DNA of 64,000 nucleotides from Pseudomonas sp. AFG_SD02_1510_Pfu_092. GTDB lineage: Bacteria; Pseudomonadota; Gammaproteobacteria; Pseudomonadales; Pseudomonadaceae. Shown here one piece after another: positions 1-8,482 of this stretch; position 1 is the first letter of the stretch; every line of letters begins with the position of its first letter. Where the stretch lies: positions 1-64,000 of the forward strand of contig NZ_PUQD01000014.1 in NCBI RefSeq assembly GCF_003331055.1. The letters run 5' to 3'. Both the position numbers and the translations under genes were made by a program. The notes below the pieces were generated by a model. It searched no databases and was not told the origin of the DNA. It worked only from the letters and a program-made list of their open reading frames with translations.

Positions 1-1149
1 GTGGCTGGGAGTTGGGAAGTCCTATTGGCGATAGGTGGGTTGTATTTGCAGTCAGACAGCTTGGGCAGGAATCAGGAGAAGGCGGAAACGGAAATTGGGC
101 CGAAGGCGCATGAGGCCAAGTTGGCGTTGCAAGGATCGTACTTGGGCGTGTTAGGAGGGCAAATCGAACTGGTGGGGCTCATGTTGCGGGCAAGTGCCTA
201 TAAGGGCATGCCATGGGCCAAAGGTGCTATTGCCACAGGCGAGACCTTGGTGAAAATCGGTGCTGTGGTAGGCGCTGTCGTCGGCTTTATTGAAGCAGCA
301 CAGGCAGTTGCTGCTGCTAAACGTGCATCGGCAGCGGGAGATAGTGCAGCAGCGATACAATACTGGGTGGCTGCGGGCTTTTACGGGGTCAGTGCCATTG
401 CTGTCGCTGGGGCAGCATTAAGTTCCACTGTATGGGGCCCCGTCGGCCTCGCTGTAATGCTGGCATTGACTGCATACACGCTAAGCAAAAGCGCTGAAGA
501 GAATGAGTCATCCGCTCTGGAGCGGTGGGCCCGCCGATGCTGTTTTGGAAAGGCAGATGAGACGCCTGTCATTCACTGGGATAGTCCGGACTACGCAGAC
601 ATTGCATTTGCAGAACTCAACGCCGCCACGCTAGGTGTACAGGCAGAATTCCACTTCGAATCGAATCTGGTAAGCGACCCGGCCGCTCCAAAGATAGGAG
701 GACTGATCAGCCTTGAAAGGGAGCAAAAAATAAAATTCAAGATGGTGCTACCTCAGTATAAAGACGCAGTATCGGCCTATCGGTGGTGCCTGATAGTCCA
801 TCGTCAAGGTGATGGACAGTTCCCAGACTACACGGGAGGAGAAACGCTTATTGTGGATGAGTTTCATGCACGTCGCTCAACTGGTGTTTCCAAGTCCGCC
901 AGCTTCCCTGGCTTTTCTCCGCCTAGGCTGCCCGACTATAAAAACGATTTTAAATTTGATAAAAAGCTCTCTTCCGTTGGGCACAATGACCTGCCCCAAT
1001 TGGCTATTTCTGGGATTGTAGAGCTCATGCCGACAATTGGAGCGCACTCCATCGTTGCAGCAACATTGTTGGTGATGTACTGGCCGGATCGAAAAATTGA
1101 AAGTGCGTATATTGAGTTATGTCACCGGAGGGAGAATGACGACGCTTGA
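1..1149 (+). CDS. T6SS effector, VasX/BTH_I2691-like, C-terminal part (5' truncated)
   Basis: The reading frame is open from the first base, so the gene almost certainly begins upstream and only its C-terminal 382 residues are seen. Residues about 85-160 hold long hydrophobic Ala/Gly/Val-rich helices (around VGAVVGF and AVAGAALSSTVWGPVGLAVM) that look membrane-inserting. A soluble C-terminal domain follows, with a Trp-rich ERWARRCCFGK junction. This resembles the C-terminal region of the large BTH_I2691/VasX-type type VI secretion effectors, which are thought to permeabilise target membranes. The stop overlaps the next ORF (DUF6708) by 14 bp, and a PAAR gene follows, which supports a T6SS cargo module. 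The region is visibly AT-richer than the rest of the window. The pore-forming role is inferred from family and context. Confidence 0.6.
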   Translation: MAGSWEVLLAIGGLYLQSDSLGRNQEKAETEIGPKAHEAKLALQGSYLGVLGGQIELVGLMLRASAYKGMPWAKGAIATGETLVKIGAVVGAVVGFIEAAQAVAAAKRASAAGDSAAAIQYWVAAGFYGVSAIAVAGAALSSTVWGPVGLAVMLALTAYTLSKSAEENESSALERWARRCCFGKADETPVIHWDSPDYADIAFAELNAATLGVQAEFHFESNLVSDPAAPKIGGLISLEREQKIKFKMVLPQYKDAVSAYRWCLIVHRQGDGQFPDYTGGETLIVDEFHARRSTGVSKSASFPGFSPPRLPDYKNDFKFDKKLSSVGHNDLPQLAISGIVELMPTIGAHSIVAATLLVMYWPDRKIESAYIELCHRRENDDA

Positions 1150-1954
1150 GCCAAGCGCGCTAATGAGACGTGCGCCAGGCTGGCGCTACGATCTGCCGAG
1201 CGTTCACGAAGTACCCACATCTCGCTTCAGTCTGAACGACATTAATCCGCCACCAAACCATGCTGATGGTGTATACATGGAGCTGCCTCGATCTACAGTC
1301 CTTCTACATGGGGTAGTGGCCTTGCTTGGTATTCCAATGCTGCTGTTCTTGTTTTATGTCACAGTATGCGTGTATTGGAACCTCATTGATTACATCCAGG
1401 ACTTCGATTGGATGATGATGCTTACTTTGATGCTCGGGCCCGTGATCTGCCTATGGGTCGTCTTTACATTTGTCAGGCTAGACTTAACACTTCCACGAGA
1501 CGAGCCAATACGTTTTAATCGCTCGCGCCGGAAAATATATATATACCAATTCAGGCATCATTACCTCTACCTGTTCAGCCGAAAACACTGGGGCGTCAAA
1601 CCAGTCGCCTACAACTGGGACGACGTCACCGCCGAAGTCTACCGAGTCTACGCCCCCGGCCACGGTGGGCTGATCGAGAACGTCATGTTGTCGGTGCGCA
1701 ACCCGGAAACCGACGAGGTCATCGACCGCGTGTTCTTCACCCATGACCTCTACCGCGGCGAAGCCTACTGGGCCATTGCCCGTCTGTTCATGCAGCAAGG
1801 TCCCGAAGCCTTGCCGCAGTTCATCCACCCACCCCGTGACTGGAACGACGACGACGGCCTGAGCCACATGCACTGCCTGGCCCCCAAGGTTCACTGGCCA
1901 GCGGCAATCGATCGTGAATCCCGTACCGCCCCCTCAGAAGGAGAGGCGCAATGA
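1136..1954 (+). CDS. DUF6708 domain protein, candidate immunity or adaptor protein of the T6SS module
   Basis: This 272-residue protein starts at the ATG preceded by GGAGGGAGA, overlapping the upstream effector by 14 bp. Its stop overlaps the PAAR start (ATGA). Two membrane segments are visible at about residues 60-85 (LLHGVVALLGIPMLLFLFYV) and 98-120 (MMMLTLMLGPVICLWVVF). A soluble domain rich in aromatic and acidic residues follows. Proteins of this type accompany BTH_I2691 effectors; a membrane-embedded partner would suit immunity to a pore-forming toxin, but that is inference. The first ~430 bp are AT-rich like the effector, while from about position 1570 codon use turns GC-rich like the chromosome. 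This suggests the variable N-terminal half was exchanged together with the effector tail. Confidence 0.7.
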   Translation: MTTLEPSALMRRAPGWRYDLPSVHEVPTSRFSLNDINPPPNHADGVYMELPRSTVLLHGVVALLGIPMLLFLFYVTVCVYWNLIDYIQDFDWMMMLTLMLGPVICLWVVFTFVRLDLTLPRDEPIRFNRSRRKIYIYQFRHHYLYLFSRKHWGVKPVAYNWDDVTAEVYRVYAPGHGGLIENVMLSVRNPETDEVIDRVFFTHDLYRGEAYWAIARLFMQQGPEALPQFIHPPRDWNDDDGLSHMHCLAPKVHWPAAIDRESRTAPSEGEAQ

Positions 1955-2208
1955 AACCGGTCGTATTGGTAGGCCATCGACACGAATGCCCGCTGCATGG
2001 CGTCAATCAGGTAGAAAGCGGCAGTGCTACGTACACGTTCAACGGCAGAGCGGTTGCCAGGGTGGGGGACCGGACGACCTGTGGTGCTGTCATCGAAACC
2101 GGGGCTGAGTATTTCCTGATCGAGGGCGCGGCCGTAGCGCGCAAGGGCGACCGCACGGACCATGGTGGTGTGCTGGAGGAGGGCGACGCCGGGTGGCTGC
2201 TGGGGTGA
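1951..2208 (+). CDS. PAAR domain protein (T6SS spike tip)
   Basis: This 85-residue protein consists of a PAAR fold: repeated short beta motifs such as GRAVARVGDRTTCG and GAAVARKGDRTDHGG, with His/Cys residues (HECPLHG, TTCG, DHGG) placed as in the zinc-binding PAAR cone. PAAR proteins sit on the VgrG spike and carry effectors into target cells. The start ATG has an upstream AGGAGAGG and is translationally coupled by ATGA to the DUF6708 gene. No fused toxin domain follows, so the likely cargo is the truncated effector at the start of the window. Confidence 0.88.
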   Translation: MKPVVLVGHRHECPLHGVNQVESGSATYTFNGRAVARVGDRTTCGAVIETGAEYFLIEGAAVARKGDRTDHGGVLEEGDAGWLLG

Positions 2209-2227
2209 TTTCAGGAAGCGCCTGCAG

Positions 2228-3076
2228 CTAAGACAACCGCGTCGGCTTGCTGATCTGTTTGCCGGCCTGAGTAGCCACTTCCTGCGCCTGGCCGTCCCGT
2301 TGCTTGCCTTGGCGCGCCAGGCCTTCAAGTTGCGGTATCAGCATCCCTTCCGGCAGGTGCCGCCAGAAGCGTCCGGGCATATGCAGGCGCAGGGCGTCGG
2401 GGTTGAGGCGGGCGGGGTTGAAGGTGTGACGGTAGTAGGTGCGCCACAGCTCCGCGCCAGGGTCTTCGGCGTTGCGCGCCCATTGGCGCCAGGGCTCGGG
2501 GCACTGGCGTTGGTAATCGAATGCCTGGCCATCGAAGCGAATGCCGTCCTGCGGGGTGGCGATCAACCAGCGCAGACGCCCCAGGCGGTCGGCGAAATGC
2601 GCACTGGCACTGTGCAGAATGTCATGCGCAGGCTCGTGATAGGCCACCAGATCCAGCTGCAAATGCGCAACCAGCTGTTCAGGCAGCGGCACGAAGCGCA
2701 CAAACGCATGCAGGTGATGGGCCTCCCGGGTGACCTGCTTGATGCGCCGTTGCAGCTCGCTGCCCAGGCGATCACCGGCCAGCATCGCCGTGCGGTCACC
2801 GTGGGCAACCCGCCACAGCACTTCGTACAGCAGGTTCCAGCGTTGCTCGCCGCGGTAGCATGCCGCCTGTTCCAGCTGGCTCAATAACGCTGCCGGGACC
2901 TTGGCGCGAAAAGGCCCCGGGCCTTGCGGGAGCGCAGCCGGTACCGCCAGCAGGTCGGCTGTCGGGCCTTGCGACCAGGTCACGTGTGCCGGGTCGATGC
3001 CATGCCCCAGTAACGCCCGCGCCTGCTCGCGCCAGGTGGCGAACAGGTTGTCGCAGTCGAGCGCGATCACCCCCAC
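2228..3076 (-). CDS. TIGR03915 family putative DNA repair protein
   Basis: This 282-residue protein starts at a GTG that overlaps the end of the upstream radical SAM gene by 10 bp, so the two are translationally coupled. It matches the family always found next to TIGR03916 radical SAM proteins and sometimes fused to UdgX-type uracil-DNA glycosylases: an N-terminal LDCDNLFATWREQAR segment, a central region with VRFVPLPEQLVAHLQLDLVAYHEP, and a C-terminal WRTYYRHTFNPARLNP segment ending in a basic tail. The biochemical activity is not established. The shared LexA-controlled operon implies a role in processing damaged DNA. Confidence 0.8.
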   Translation of the reverse strand: MGVIALDCDNLFATWREQARALLGHGIDPAHVTWSQGPTADLLAVPAALPQGPGPFRAKVPAALLSQLEQAACYRGEQRWNLLYEVLWRVAHGDRTAMLAGDRLGSELQRRIKQVTREAHHLHAFVRFVPLPEQLVAHLQLDLVAYHEPAHDILHSASAHFADRLGRLRWLIATPQDGIRFDGQAFDYQRQCPEPWRQWARNAEDPGAELWRTYYRHTFNPARLNPDALRLHMPGRFWRHLPEGMLIPQLEGLARQGKQRDGQAQEVATQAGKQISKPTRLS

Positions 3077-4287
3077 AAGCCCATCTGTAGCGGTGCCTGC
3101 GGTTCACGCAGACGGGCGCGCAACAGGCCGCTGCACAGCTCGGCCTGGGCCGGGCGGTAGTCGCTGGTGACGATGAACGGGCGCGCCTTGTCCAGCACGC
3201 AGCGCAGCTGGATCAGGTCGTCGTAGCGAATGCGCCGTTCGCGCCGCAGCGCGACCAGGCGCTGCACGCTGCGCAGGCCGATCCCGGGAATACGCGCCAG
3301 CAGCGCGGGTTCGGCGCGGTTCACATCCAGCGGGAAGACCTCGCGGTTGGCCAGCGCCCAGGCCAGTTTGGGGTCGATGTCCAGCGCCAGGTTGCCCGTT
3401 TGCCCCAGCAGTTCGCCGGCCTGGTAGCCGTAGCCGCGCAGGAGGAAGTCGGCCTGGTACAGGCGGTGTTCGCGCAGCAGCGGCGGCGCGGCCAGTGGCA
3501 CGCTGCCCGGGGCGTCCGGGATCGGGCTGAAGGCGGAGTAATACACCCGTTTGAGGCCGTAGCCCTGGTACAGCGACTCGGCATTGCGCAGCAGGGTGCT
3601 GTCGTCGGTATTGTCGGCACCGACGATGACCTGGGTGCTTTGCCCGGCGGGCGTGAAGCGTGGGGCCTTGGGTTCGTTGGCCACGGCTTGCTGGCCCTGA
3701 TGGATCACCCTCATCGCCTGACGAATGGCGTGGGCCTGCTTTTCCGGCGCCAGGCGCTTGAGGCTGGCGTCGGTGGGCAGTTCGATGTTGACGCTGAGGC
3801 GGTCGGCCAGGCGGCCGGCCTCTTCGATCAGCAGCGGGTCGGCATCGGGGATGGTCTTGAGGTGAATGTAGCCGCGGAAGTTGTGCGCCTCGCGCAACAG
3901 CCGGGCGACGCGGATCAGCTGCTCCATGGTGTAGTCCGCCGAGCGGATGATGCCGGAGCTGAGGAACAGGCCGCTGATGCAGTTGCGCCGGTAGAAGTCC
4001 AGGGTCAGGCGCACCACTTCTTCGGGGGTGAAACGCGCGCGGGGTACATTGCTGGAGCGGCGGTTGACGCAATACTGGCAGTCGTACAGGCAGAAGTTGG
4101 TCAGCAGCACCTTGAGCAGTGACACGCAGCGGCCATCTGGCGTGTAGCTGTGACAGATGCCCATGCCATTGGTAGCGCCCAGGCCTTCGGCGCCGCGCGA
4201 GTTACGCTTGGGCACACCGCTGCTGGCGCACGAGGCGTCGTATTTGGCGGCATCGGCCAGGATGCCAAGCTTGGCGATGAGCTGCAT
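3067..4287 (-). CDS. Putative DNA modification/repair radical SAM protein (TIGR03916)
   Basis: This 406-residue enzyme has the radical SAM cluster motif C66-x3-C70-x2-C73 (CLYDCQYC), which binds the [4Fe-4S] cluster and S-adenosylmethionine. A C-terminal helix-hairpin-helix near residues 325-350 (IPGIGLRSVQRLVALR) is a non-specific DNA-binding element. Other conserved cysteines lie near the N-terminus (DASCASSG, GICHSYTPDGRC). The start was chosen because family members begin with this LAKLxILADAAKYDASC pattern. No clear Shine-Dalgarno precedes it, and the LexA box ends only 15 bp upstream, so the mRNA leader must be short. The substrate is unknown; DNA repair or modification is inferred from the HhH domain, the partner gene and SOS control. 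Confidence 0.85.
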   Translation of the reverse strand: MQLIAKLGILADAAKYDASCASSGVPKRNSRGAEGLGATNGMGICHSYTPDGRCVSLLKVLLTNFCLYDCQYCVNRRSSNVPRARFTPEEVVRLTLDFYRRNCISGLFLSSGIIRSADYTMEQLIRVARLLREAHNFRGYIHLKTIPDADPLLIEEAGRLADRLSVNIELPTDASLKRLAPEKQAHAIRQAMRVIHQGQQAVANEPKAPRFTPAGQSTQVIVGADNTDDSTLLRNAESLYQGYGLKRVYYSAFSPIPDAPGSVPLAAPPLLREHRLYQADFLLRGYGYQAGELLGQTGNLALDIDPKLAWALANREVFPLDVNRAEPALLARIPGIGLRSVQRLVALRRERRIRYDDLIQLRCVLDKARPFIVTSDYRPAQAELCSGLLRARLREPQAPLQMGLWG

Positions 4288-4294
4288 GGGGCTG

Positions 4295-4330
4295 TCTCGA
4301 AATACTGAATATTCATACAGTATTTCGAGA
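4295..4330 (-). promoter_or_regulatory. LexA (SOS) box inside a larger perfect inverted repeat
   Basis: TACTG-N10-CAGTA lies at 4303-4322 with an AT-rich centre, matching the gammaproteobacterial LexA consensus CTG-N10-CAG with the flanking TA on both sides. It sits in a perfect inverted repeat of 13 bp arms (TCTCGAAATACTG at 4295-4307 and its complement at 4318-4330). The box ends 15 bp from the start codon of the radical SAM gene, a position suited to blocking RNA polymerase. mqo on the other strand begins about 120 bp away and is less likely to be the target. Confidence 0.85.
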
Positions 4331-4451
4331 AGTCATGAATTGCAAGCGCCGGCGATAGCCTGTCGCTGCAGCCTGGGCGGTCATACCCGACAAAATCCCT
4401 CAGCTAAGCTTGTGACTGGAATCGGGATAGCAACCAGGCAAGGGAGCGGTT

Positions 4452-6017
4452 ATGAAGATCACCATCAAGCCAGTACTGACGCTGACCGGGCTGGCCCTGG
4501 CACTCAGCGTGCTCGGTACCCAGGCTGCGGAAACCAGAAAAGTCGATGTGATGCTGGTGGGCGGCGGCATCATGAGTTCAACCCTGGCCGTCTGGCTCAA
4601 CGAGCTGGAGCCGGGTTGGTCAATGGAAATGGTCGAGCGCCTGGACAAGGTTGCCGAAGAAAGCTCCAACGGCTGGAACAACGCCGGCACCGGCCACTCG
4701 GCCCTGGCCGAGCTCAACTACACGCCGGAAAAAGACGGCAAGATCGATATCAGCAAAGCGGTGGAAATCAACGAATCGTTCCAGGTAACCCGGCAGTTCC
4801 TTGCCTGGCAGGTCAAGCAAGGGGTGCTGAAGAACCCGCACTCGTTCATCAACACCACCCCGCACATGAGCTTCGTCTGGGGCGACGACAACATCCGCTT
4901 TCTGAAAAAGCGTTATGAGGCGCTGCAGGCCAGCCCACTGTTCAAACCCATGCAGTACTCCGAGGACCACGACCAGATCCGCAAGTGGGTGCCGTTGATG
5001 ATGGAAGGCCGCGACCCCGCGCAGAAGCTGGCGGTAACCTGGACGCCGATTGGCACCGACGTCAACTTTGGCGAGATCACCCGGCAATATGTGGGCTACC
5101 TGCAGACCCGGCCGAATTTCGATTTGAAGCTATCGACCGAAGTGCAGGACATTACCCGCAACGACGATGGCTCCTGGCATGTCGAGTACAAGAACCTCAA
5201 GGACGGCAGCACGGCCGCCACCGATGCCAAATTCCTGTTCATCGGTGCTGGCGGCGCGGCGTTACCGCTGCTGCAGAAGTCGGGTATAGACGAAGCCAAG
5301 GACTACGCCGGCTTCCCGGTCGGCGGTTCGTTCCTGGTGACCGACAACCCGGCCATCGCCCAGCGCCATATGGCCAAGGCGTATGGCATCGCCGCCACCG
5401 GGGCGCCGCCGATGTCGGTGCCGCACCTGGACACCCGGGTACTCGATGGCAAGCGCATGATTCTGTTCGGCCCGTTCGCCACCTTCTCGACCAAGTTCCT
5501 CAAGCAGGGCTCGCTACTCGACCTGCTGGCCAGTACCAGCGTGCACAACGCCTGGCCGATGGTGCGGGTCGGGGTGCGCGAATTCGACCTGGTGCAGTAC
5601 CTGGTCGGCCAGGTGCTGCAATCGGACGATGACCGTTTCGAAGCGTTGCGTACCTACTTCCCCGAGGCGCAGAAGCAGGACTGGCGGCTGTGGCAGGCGG
5701 GCCAGCGGGTGCAGATCATCAAGAAGGACCAAGCCCTGGGTGGCGTGCTCAAGCTCGGCACTGAAGTGGTCACCGCCAAGGACGGCAGCATCGCCGGCCT
5801 GCTGGGCGCTTCGCCTGGCGCCTCGACGGCACCGCCGATCATGCTCGATGTGTTGAGCAAGGTGTTCAAGGACAAAGTGGCGTCGCCCGAGTGGCAGGCG
5901 AAGATCAAGCAGATCATTCCAACCTATGGCCTGCGCCTGAACGACCACCCGGACGAGGTGCAGAAGGAGTGGGCCTACACCAACCAGTTGCTGCAGCTCG
6001 AGCCGCCTGCGCCTTAG
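4452..6017 (+). CDS. mqo: Malate:quinone oxidoreductase with N-terminal signal-like sequence
   Basis: This 521-residue FAD enzyme oxidises malate to oxaloacetate and passes electrons to quinone in the TCA cycle. It shows the MQO nucleotide-binding segment [17 protein letters not shown] and characteristic stretches [22 protein letters not shown] and [14 protein letters not shown]. Unlike ordinary MQO, it begins with a Sec-like N-terminus of about 25 residues (basic KITIK, hydrophobic [14 protein letters not shown], then TQA/AE). The mature FAD domain follows at once. The segment may be a membrane anchor rather than a cleaved signal. P. putida strains carry several mqo paralogues. Its stop overlaps the convergent ugd stop by 4 bp, and AAGGGAG precedes the ATG. 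Confidence 0.93.
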   Translation: MKITIKPVLTLTGLALALSVLGTQAAETRKVDVMLVGGGIMSSTLAVWLNELEPGWSMEMVERLDKVAEESSNGWNNAGTGHSALAELNYTPEKDGKIDISKAVEINESFQVTRQFLAWQVKQGVLKNPHSFINTTPHMSFVWGDDNIRFLKKRYEALQASPLFKPMQYSEDHDQIRKWVPLMMEGRDPAQKLAVTWTPIGTDVNFGEITRQYVGYLQTRPNFDLKLSTEVQDITRNDDGSWHVEYKNLKDGSTAATDAKFLFIGAGGAALPLLQKSGIDEAKDYAGFPVGGSFLVTDNPAIAQRHMAKAYGIAATGAPPMSVPHLDTRVLDGKRMILFGPFATFSTKFLKQGSLLDLLASTSVHNAWPMVRVGVREFDLVQYLVGQVLQSDDDRFEALRTYFPEAQKQDWRLWQAGQRVQIIKKDQALGGVLKLGTEVVTAKDGSIAGLLGASPGASTAPPIMLDVLSKVFKDKVASPEWQAKIKQIIPTYGLRLNDHPDEVQKEWAYTNQLLQLEPPAP

Positions 6018-7399
6018 TGTGCTGACGGGGTGAAACCCGCGCTGCGACCTGTCGGGGTGGCCAGGTGGGGCTGGCCTGGCAGGCGGCTACCGCGGCCGAT
6101 GCCATAGTACGTCAGGCCGGCGGCGGCCATGTGCTCGGGTTCGAACAGGTTGCGCCCGTCGAACACGACCCGGTCGGCCAGCTGGGGCGGGACCTTTTCC
6201 AGGTCGAGCACGCGGTACTCCTGCCATTCGGTGACGATCACCAGGGCATCGGCACCGCGCAGCGCATCGTCCTTGCACGGCACCAGTTGCAGGTCGGTGC
6301 GCGGGCCGTAATGCCGGCGGATTTCCTCCATGGCCTGCGGGTCGTGGGCCTGCACCCGCGCACCCGCAGCCCACAATGCTTCCAGCAGCACCCGGCTGGA
6401 CGCCTCGCGGATGTCGTTGGTGTTGGGCTTGAAGGATAACCCCCACAGGGCAAAGACCTTGCCGCGCAGGCCGCCCGGGTAATGGCGCTGGATCTTGCCG
6501 AACAACCGGCTCTTCTGCTGTTCGTTGACCGACTCTACCGCCCGCAGCAACTGTGGCTCGAAGCCTTCGGCCTCGGCGCTGCGGCGCAGGGCCTGCAGGT
6601 CCTTGGGAAAGCACGAACCGCCAAAGCCGCAGCCGGCGTAGATGAAGTCGTAGCCGATGCGCGGGTCCGAGCCGATGCCGCGGCGCACCATTTCGATGTC
6701 GGCGCCCAGGTGCTCGGCCAGGTTGGCGATTTCGTTGATGAAGGAAATCTTCGTCGCGAGCATGCAGTTGGCGGCGTATTTGGTCAGCTCGGCACTGCGC
6801 GCGTCCATGACCATGAGCTTTTCGCGGTTGCGGCTGAACGGCAGGTACAGCTCGCGCAGCAGCTCCACCTCGGCCGGTTCGGCGCCGCCGATGATGATGC
6901 GCTGCGGGCGCATGCAGTCCTCCACGGCCGAGCCTTCCTTGAGAAATTCCGGGTTGCTGATGACCTGGAAGCGGCTTTTGTCGGCCACGGCCTGGGCGAT
7001 GCGCGCCTTGATGCGCTGCACCGTGCCGACCGGGGCGGTGGACTTGTTGACGATCAGCTTGGGGCCGTCGGCATGTTCGAGGATGCTGTCGACCACGGCG
7101 AAGACATGTTTCAGGTCGGCGCTGCCATCGGCCTGGGGCGGGGTGCCGACGGCGATGAACTGCACCCTGGCGAAGTTGGCCGCTTCGCTGGCGTCGGTGG
7201 TGAAGCGCAGGCGGGCGCAGGCCAGGTTGTTTTCCAGCATCGGGGCCAGGCCGGGCTCGAAGATCGGGCAATGGCCGGCATTGAGGCTGGCGACCCGCTC
7301 GACATCGACATCCATGCACAACACCGAGTGCCCCACCTGGGCCAGGCACACTGCCTGGGTGAGGCCGACATAGCCGGTACCGAAGACCGTGACATTCAT
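6014..7399 (-). CDS. ugd: UDP-glucose 6-dehydrogenase
   Basis: This 461-residue NAD-dependent enzyme oxidises UDP-glucose to UDP-glucuronate, a precursor of exopolysaccharide and LPS sugars. It has the N-terminal Rossmann motif FGTGYVGL, the [14 protein letters not shown] substrate-binding segment, the catalytic cysteine in [10 protein letters not shown] and the C-terminal [17 protein letters not shown] motif. The start lies after AAGGAGCTGTCAG. It is convergent with mqo with no space for a terminator. The last ~20 residues ([18 protein letters not shown]) form a non-conserved tail. Confidence 0.94.
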   Translation of the reverse strand: MNVTVFGTGYVGLTQAVCLAQVGHSVLCMDVDVERVASLNAGHCPIFEPGLAPMLENNLACARLRFTTDASEAANFARVQFIAVGTPPQADGSADLKHVFAVVDSILEHADGPKLIVNKSTAPVGTVQRIKARIAQAVADKSRFQVISNPEFLKEGSAVEDCMRPQRIIIGGAEPAEVELLRELYLPFSRNREKLMVMDARSAELTKYAANCMLATKISFINEIANLAEHLGADIEMVRRGIGSDPRIGYDFIYAGCGFGGSCFPKDLQALRRSAEAEGFEPQLLRAVESVNEQQKSRLFGKIQRHYPGGLRGKVFALWGLSFKPNTNDIREASSRVLLEALWAAGARVQAHDPQAMEEIRRHYGPRTDLQLVPCKDDALRGADALVIVTEWQEYRVLDLEKVPPQLADRVVFDGRNLFEPEHMAAAGLTYYGIGRGSRLPGQPHLATPTGRSAGFTPSAH

Positions 7400-7447
7400 C
7401 TGACAGCTCCTTGAGAGGCAGGCTGAAAAAAAATGTCACACCGTTGT

Positions 7448-8401
7448 TTAGATATTGTGACCTGAGCCAGCCGCTGCCTGCTGTGCTACGGCCTGGAGCT
7501 GTTGACGGAACCAGCGGCGCAACGGGTCGGTGTGGGTGCGTTCGTGCCAGATCTGCATGACCTCGACCGCAGGCAGCGCCAGTGGCAGGGGGTACATGCG
7601 CAAGTCATCATCACGCTCGCTGGCTTCGACGGCCAGCGAGCGCAGGCAGCACAGCAGCAGGTCGGTGCCGCGCAGCAGGCGCGTGGGGGCGATGAAACTG
7701 GACAGGCCTGCGACCACCCGCCGGCGCTTGCCGAGGTTGCGCAGAGCGCGGTCCACCAGGCCATCGAGGTCACCGCTGAGGGTGGTCAGCAGGTGGTCGC
7801 TGGCGAGGAAGGTGTCGAGCTCCAGGCCGTTTGCCAGGCCCGGATGACTGCGCGAGGCCAGCACCACGAAGTGTTCGCTGAGCAGCCGCTGCTGGTGGAA
7901 GGTGTCCGGCAGATCGTTGTAGAACCCGGCGACGGCGAGGTCACAGGTGCCTTTCTCGAGCGCTTCGCGAGGGAGCTGGCCACGGGTGTTGTGGGTGACC
8001 AGGGTCAGGTTCGGCGCCTGGCTGCGCAGGATCGGCAGTAGCCGGGGCAACAGGGTCTGTTCCAGAAAATCGGTGCTGTACAGGTGCAGGCGCGCAGGGC
8101 GGGCGAGAAAGTCTTCGCCTTCGCAACGCTCATAAAAATGCTCCAGGCCCGCCACCAGGCGTTCTACCTCAGGTGCCAGTTCGTGGGCGCGCGGAGTCGG
8201 CGTCAGGCCCCTGGGCGCGCGGACGAACAGCGGGTCGCCGAACTGATGACGCAGCTTGTTGAGCTTGTGGCTGAGGGCGGGCTGGCTCAGGGCCATGCGC
8301 TGGGCGGCGAGGGTGGCGTTGCGTTCCTGATAGAGCACATGGAACAGGTACAACAGGTTGAGGTCCTTGCTGCTGATATTCATTTTATGGATCGCAGACA
8401 T
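7448..8401 (-). CDS. LysR family transcriptional regulator
   Basis: This 317-residue protein has the LysR winged helix-turn-helix near residues 10-65 (LNLLYLFHVLYQERNATLAAQRMALSQPALSHKLNKLR, given here as two joined parts: LNLLYLFHVLYQERNATLAA then QRMALSQPALSHKLNKLR) and a periplasmic-binding-like effector domain. A second possible start, MNISSKDL, lies six codons in. The gene is divergent from the exported DJ-1/PfpI protein, the usual arrangement of a LysR activator and its target. The 81 bp between them contains a T-N11-A palindrome. The effector is unknown. Confidence 0.85.
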   Translation of the reverse strand: MSAIHKMNISSKDLNLLYLFHVLYQERNATLAAQRMALSQPALSHKLNKLRHQFGDPLFVRAPRGLTPTPRAHELAPEVERLVAGLEHFYERCEGEDFLARPARLHLYSTDFLEQTLLPRLLPILRSQAPNLTLVTHNTRGQLPREALEKGTCDLAVAGFYNDLPDTFHQQRLLSEHFVVLASRSHPGLANGLELDTFLASDHLLTTLSGDLDGLVDRALRNLGKRRRVVAGLSSFIAPTRLLRGTDLLLCCLRSLAVEASERDDDLRMYPLPLALPAVEVMQIWHERTHTDPLRRWFRQQLQAVAQQAAAGSGHNI

Positions 8402-8408
8402 GCAGGCT

Positions 8409-8422
8409 TTCGAATTATCGAA
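8409..8422. promoter_or_regulatory. LysR-type operator candidate (TTCGA-N4-TCGAA)
   Basis: A perfect palindrome, TTCGAATTATCGAA, lies in the divergent spacer eight bases from the LysR start codon. It contains the T-N11-A core expected of LysR boxes. Its position would let the regulator control both its own gene and the divergent DJ-1-like gene. Confidence 0.45.
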
Positions 8423-8482
8423 TCATAGCCCGGCCATTAACATGCGTGCACGACCTATTCGTCTGATCAGGAGATTGTTTGC

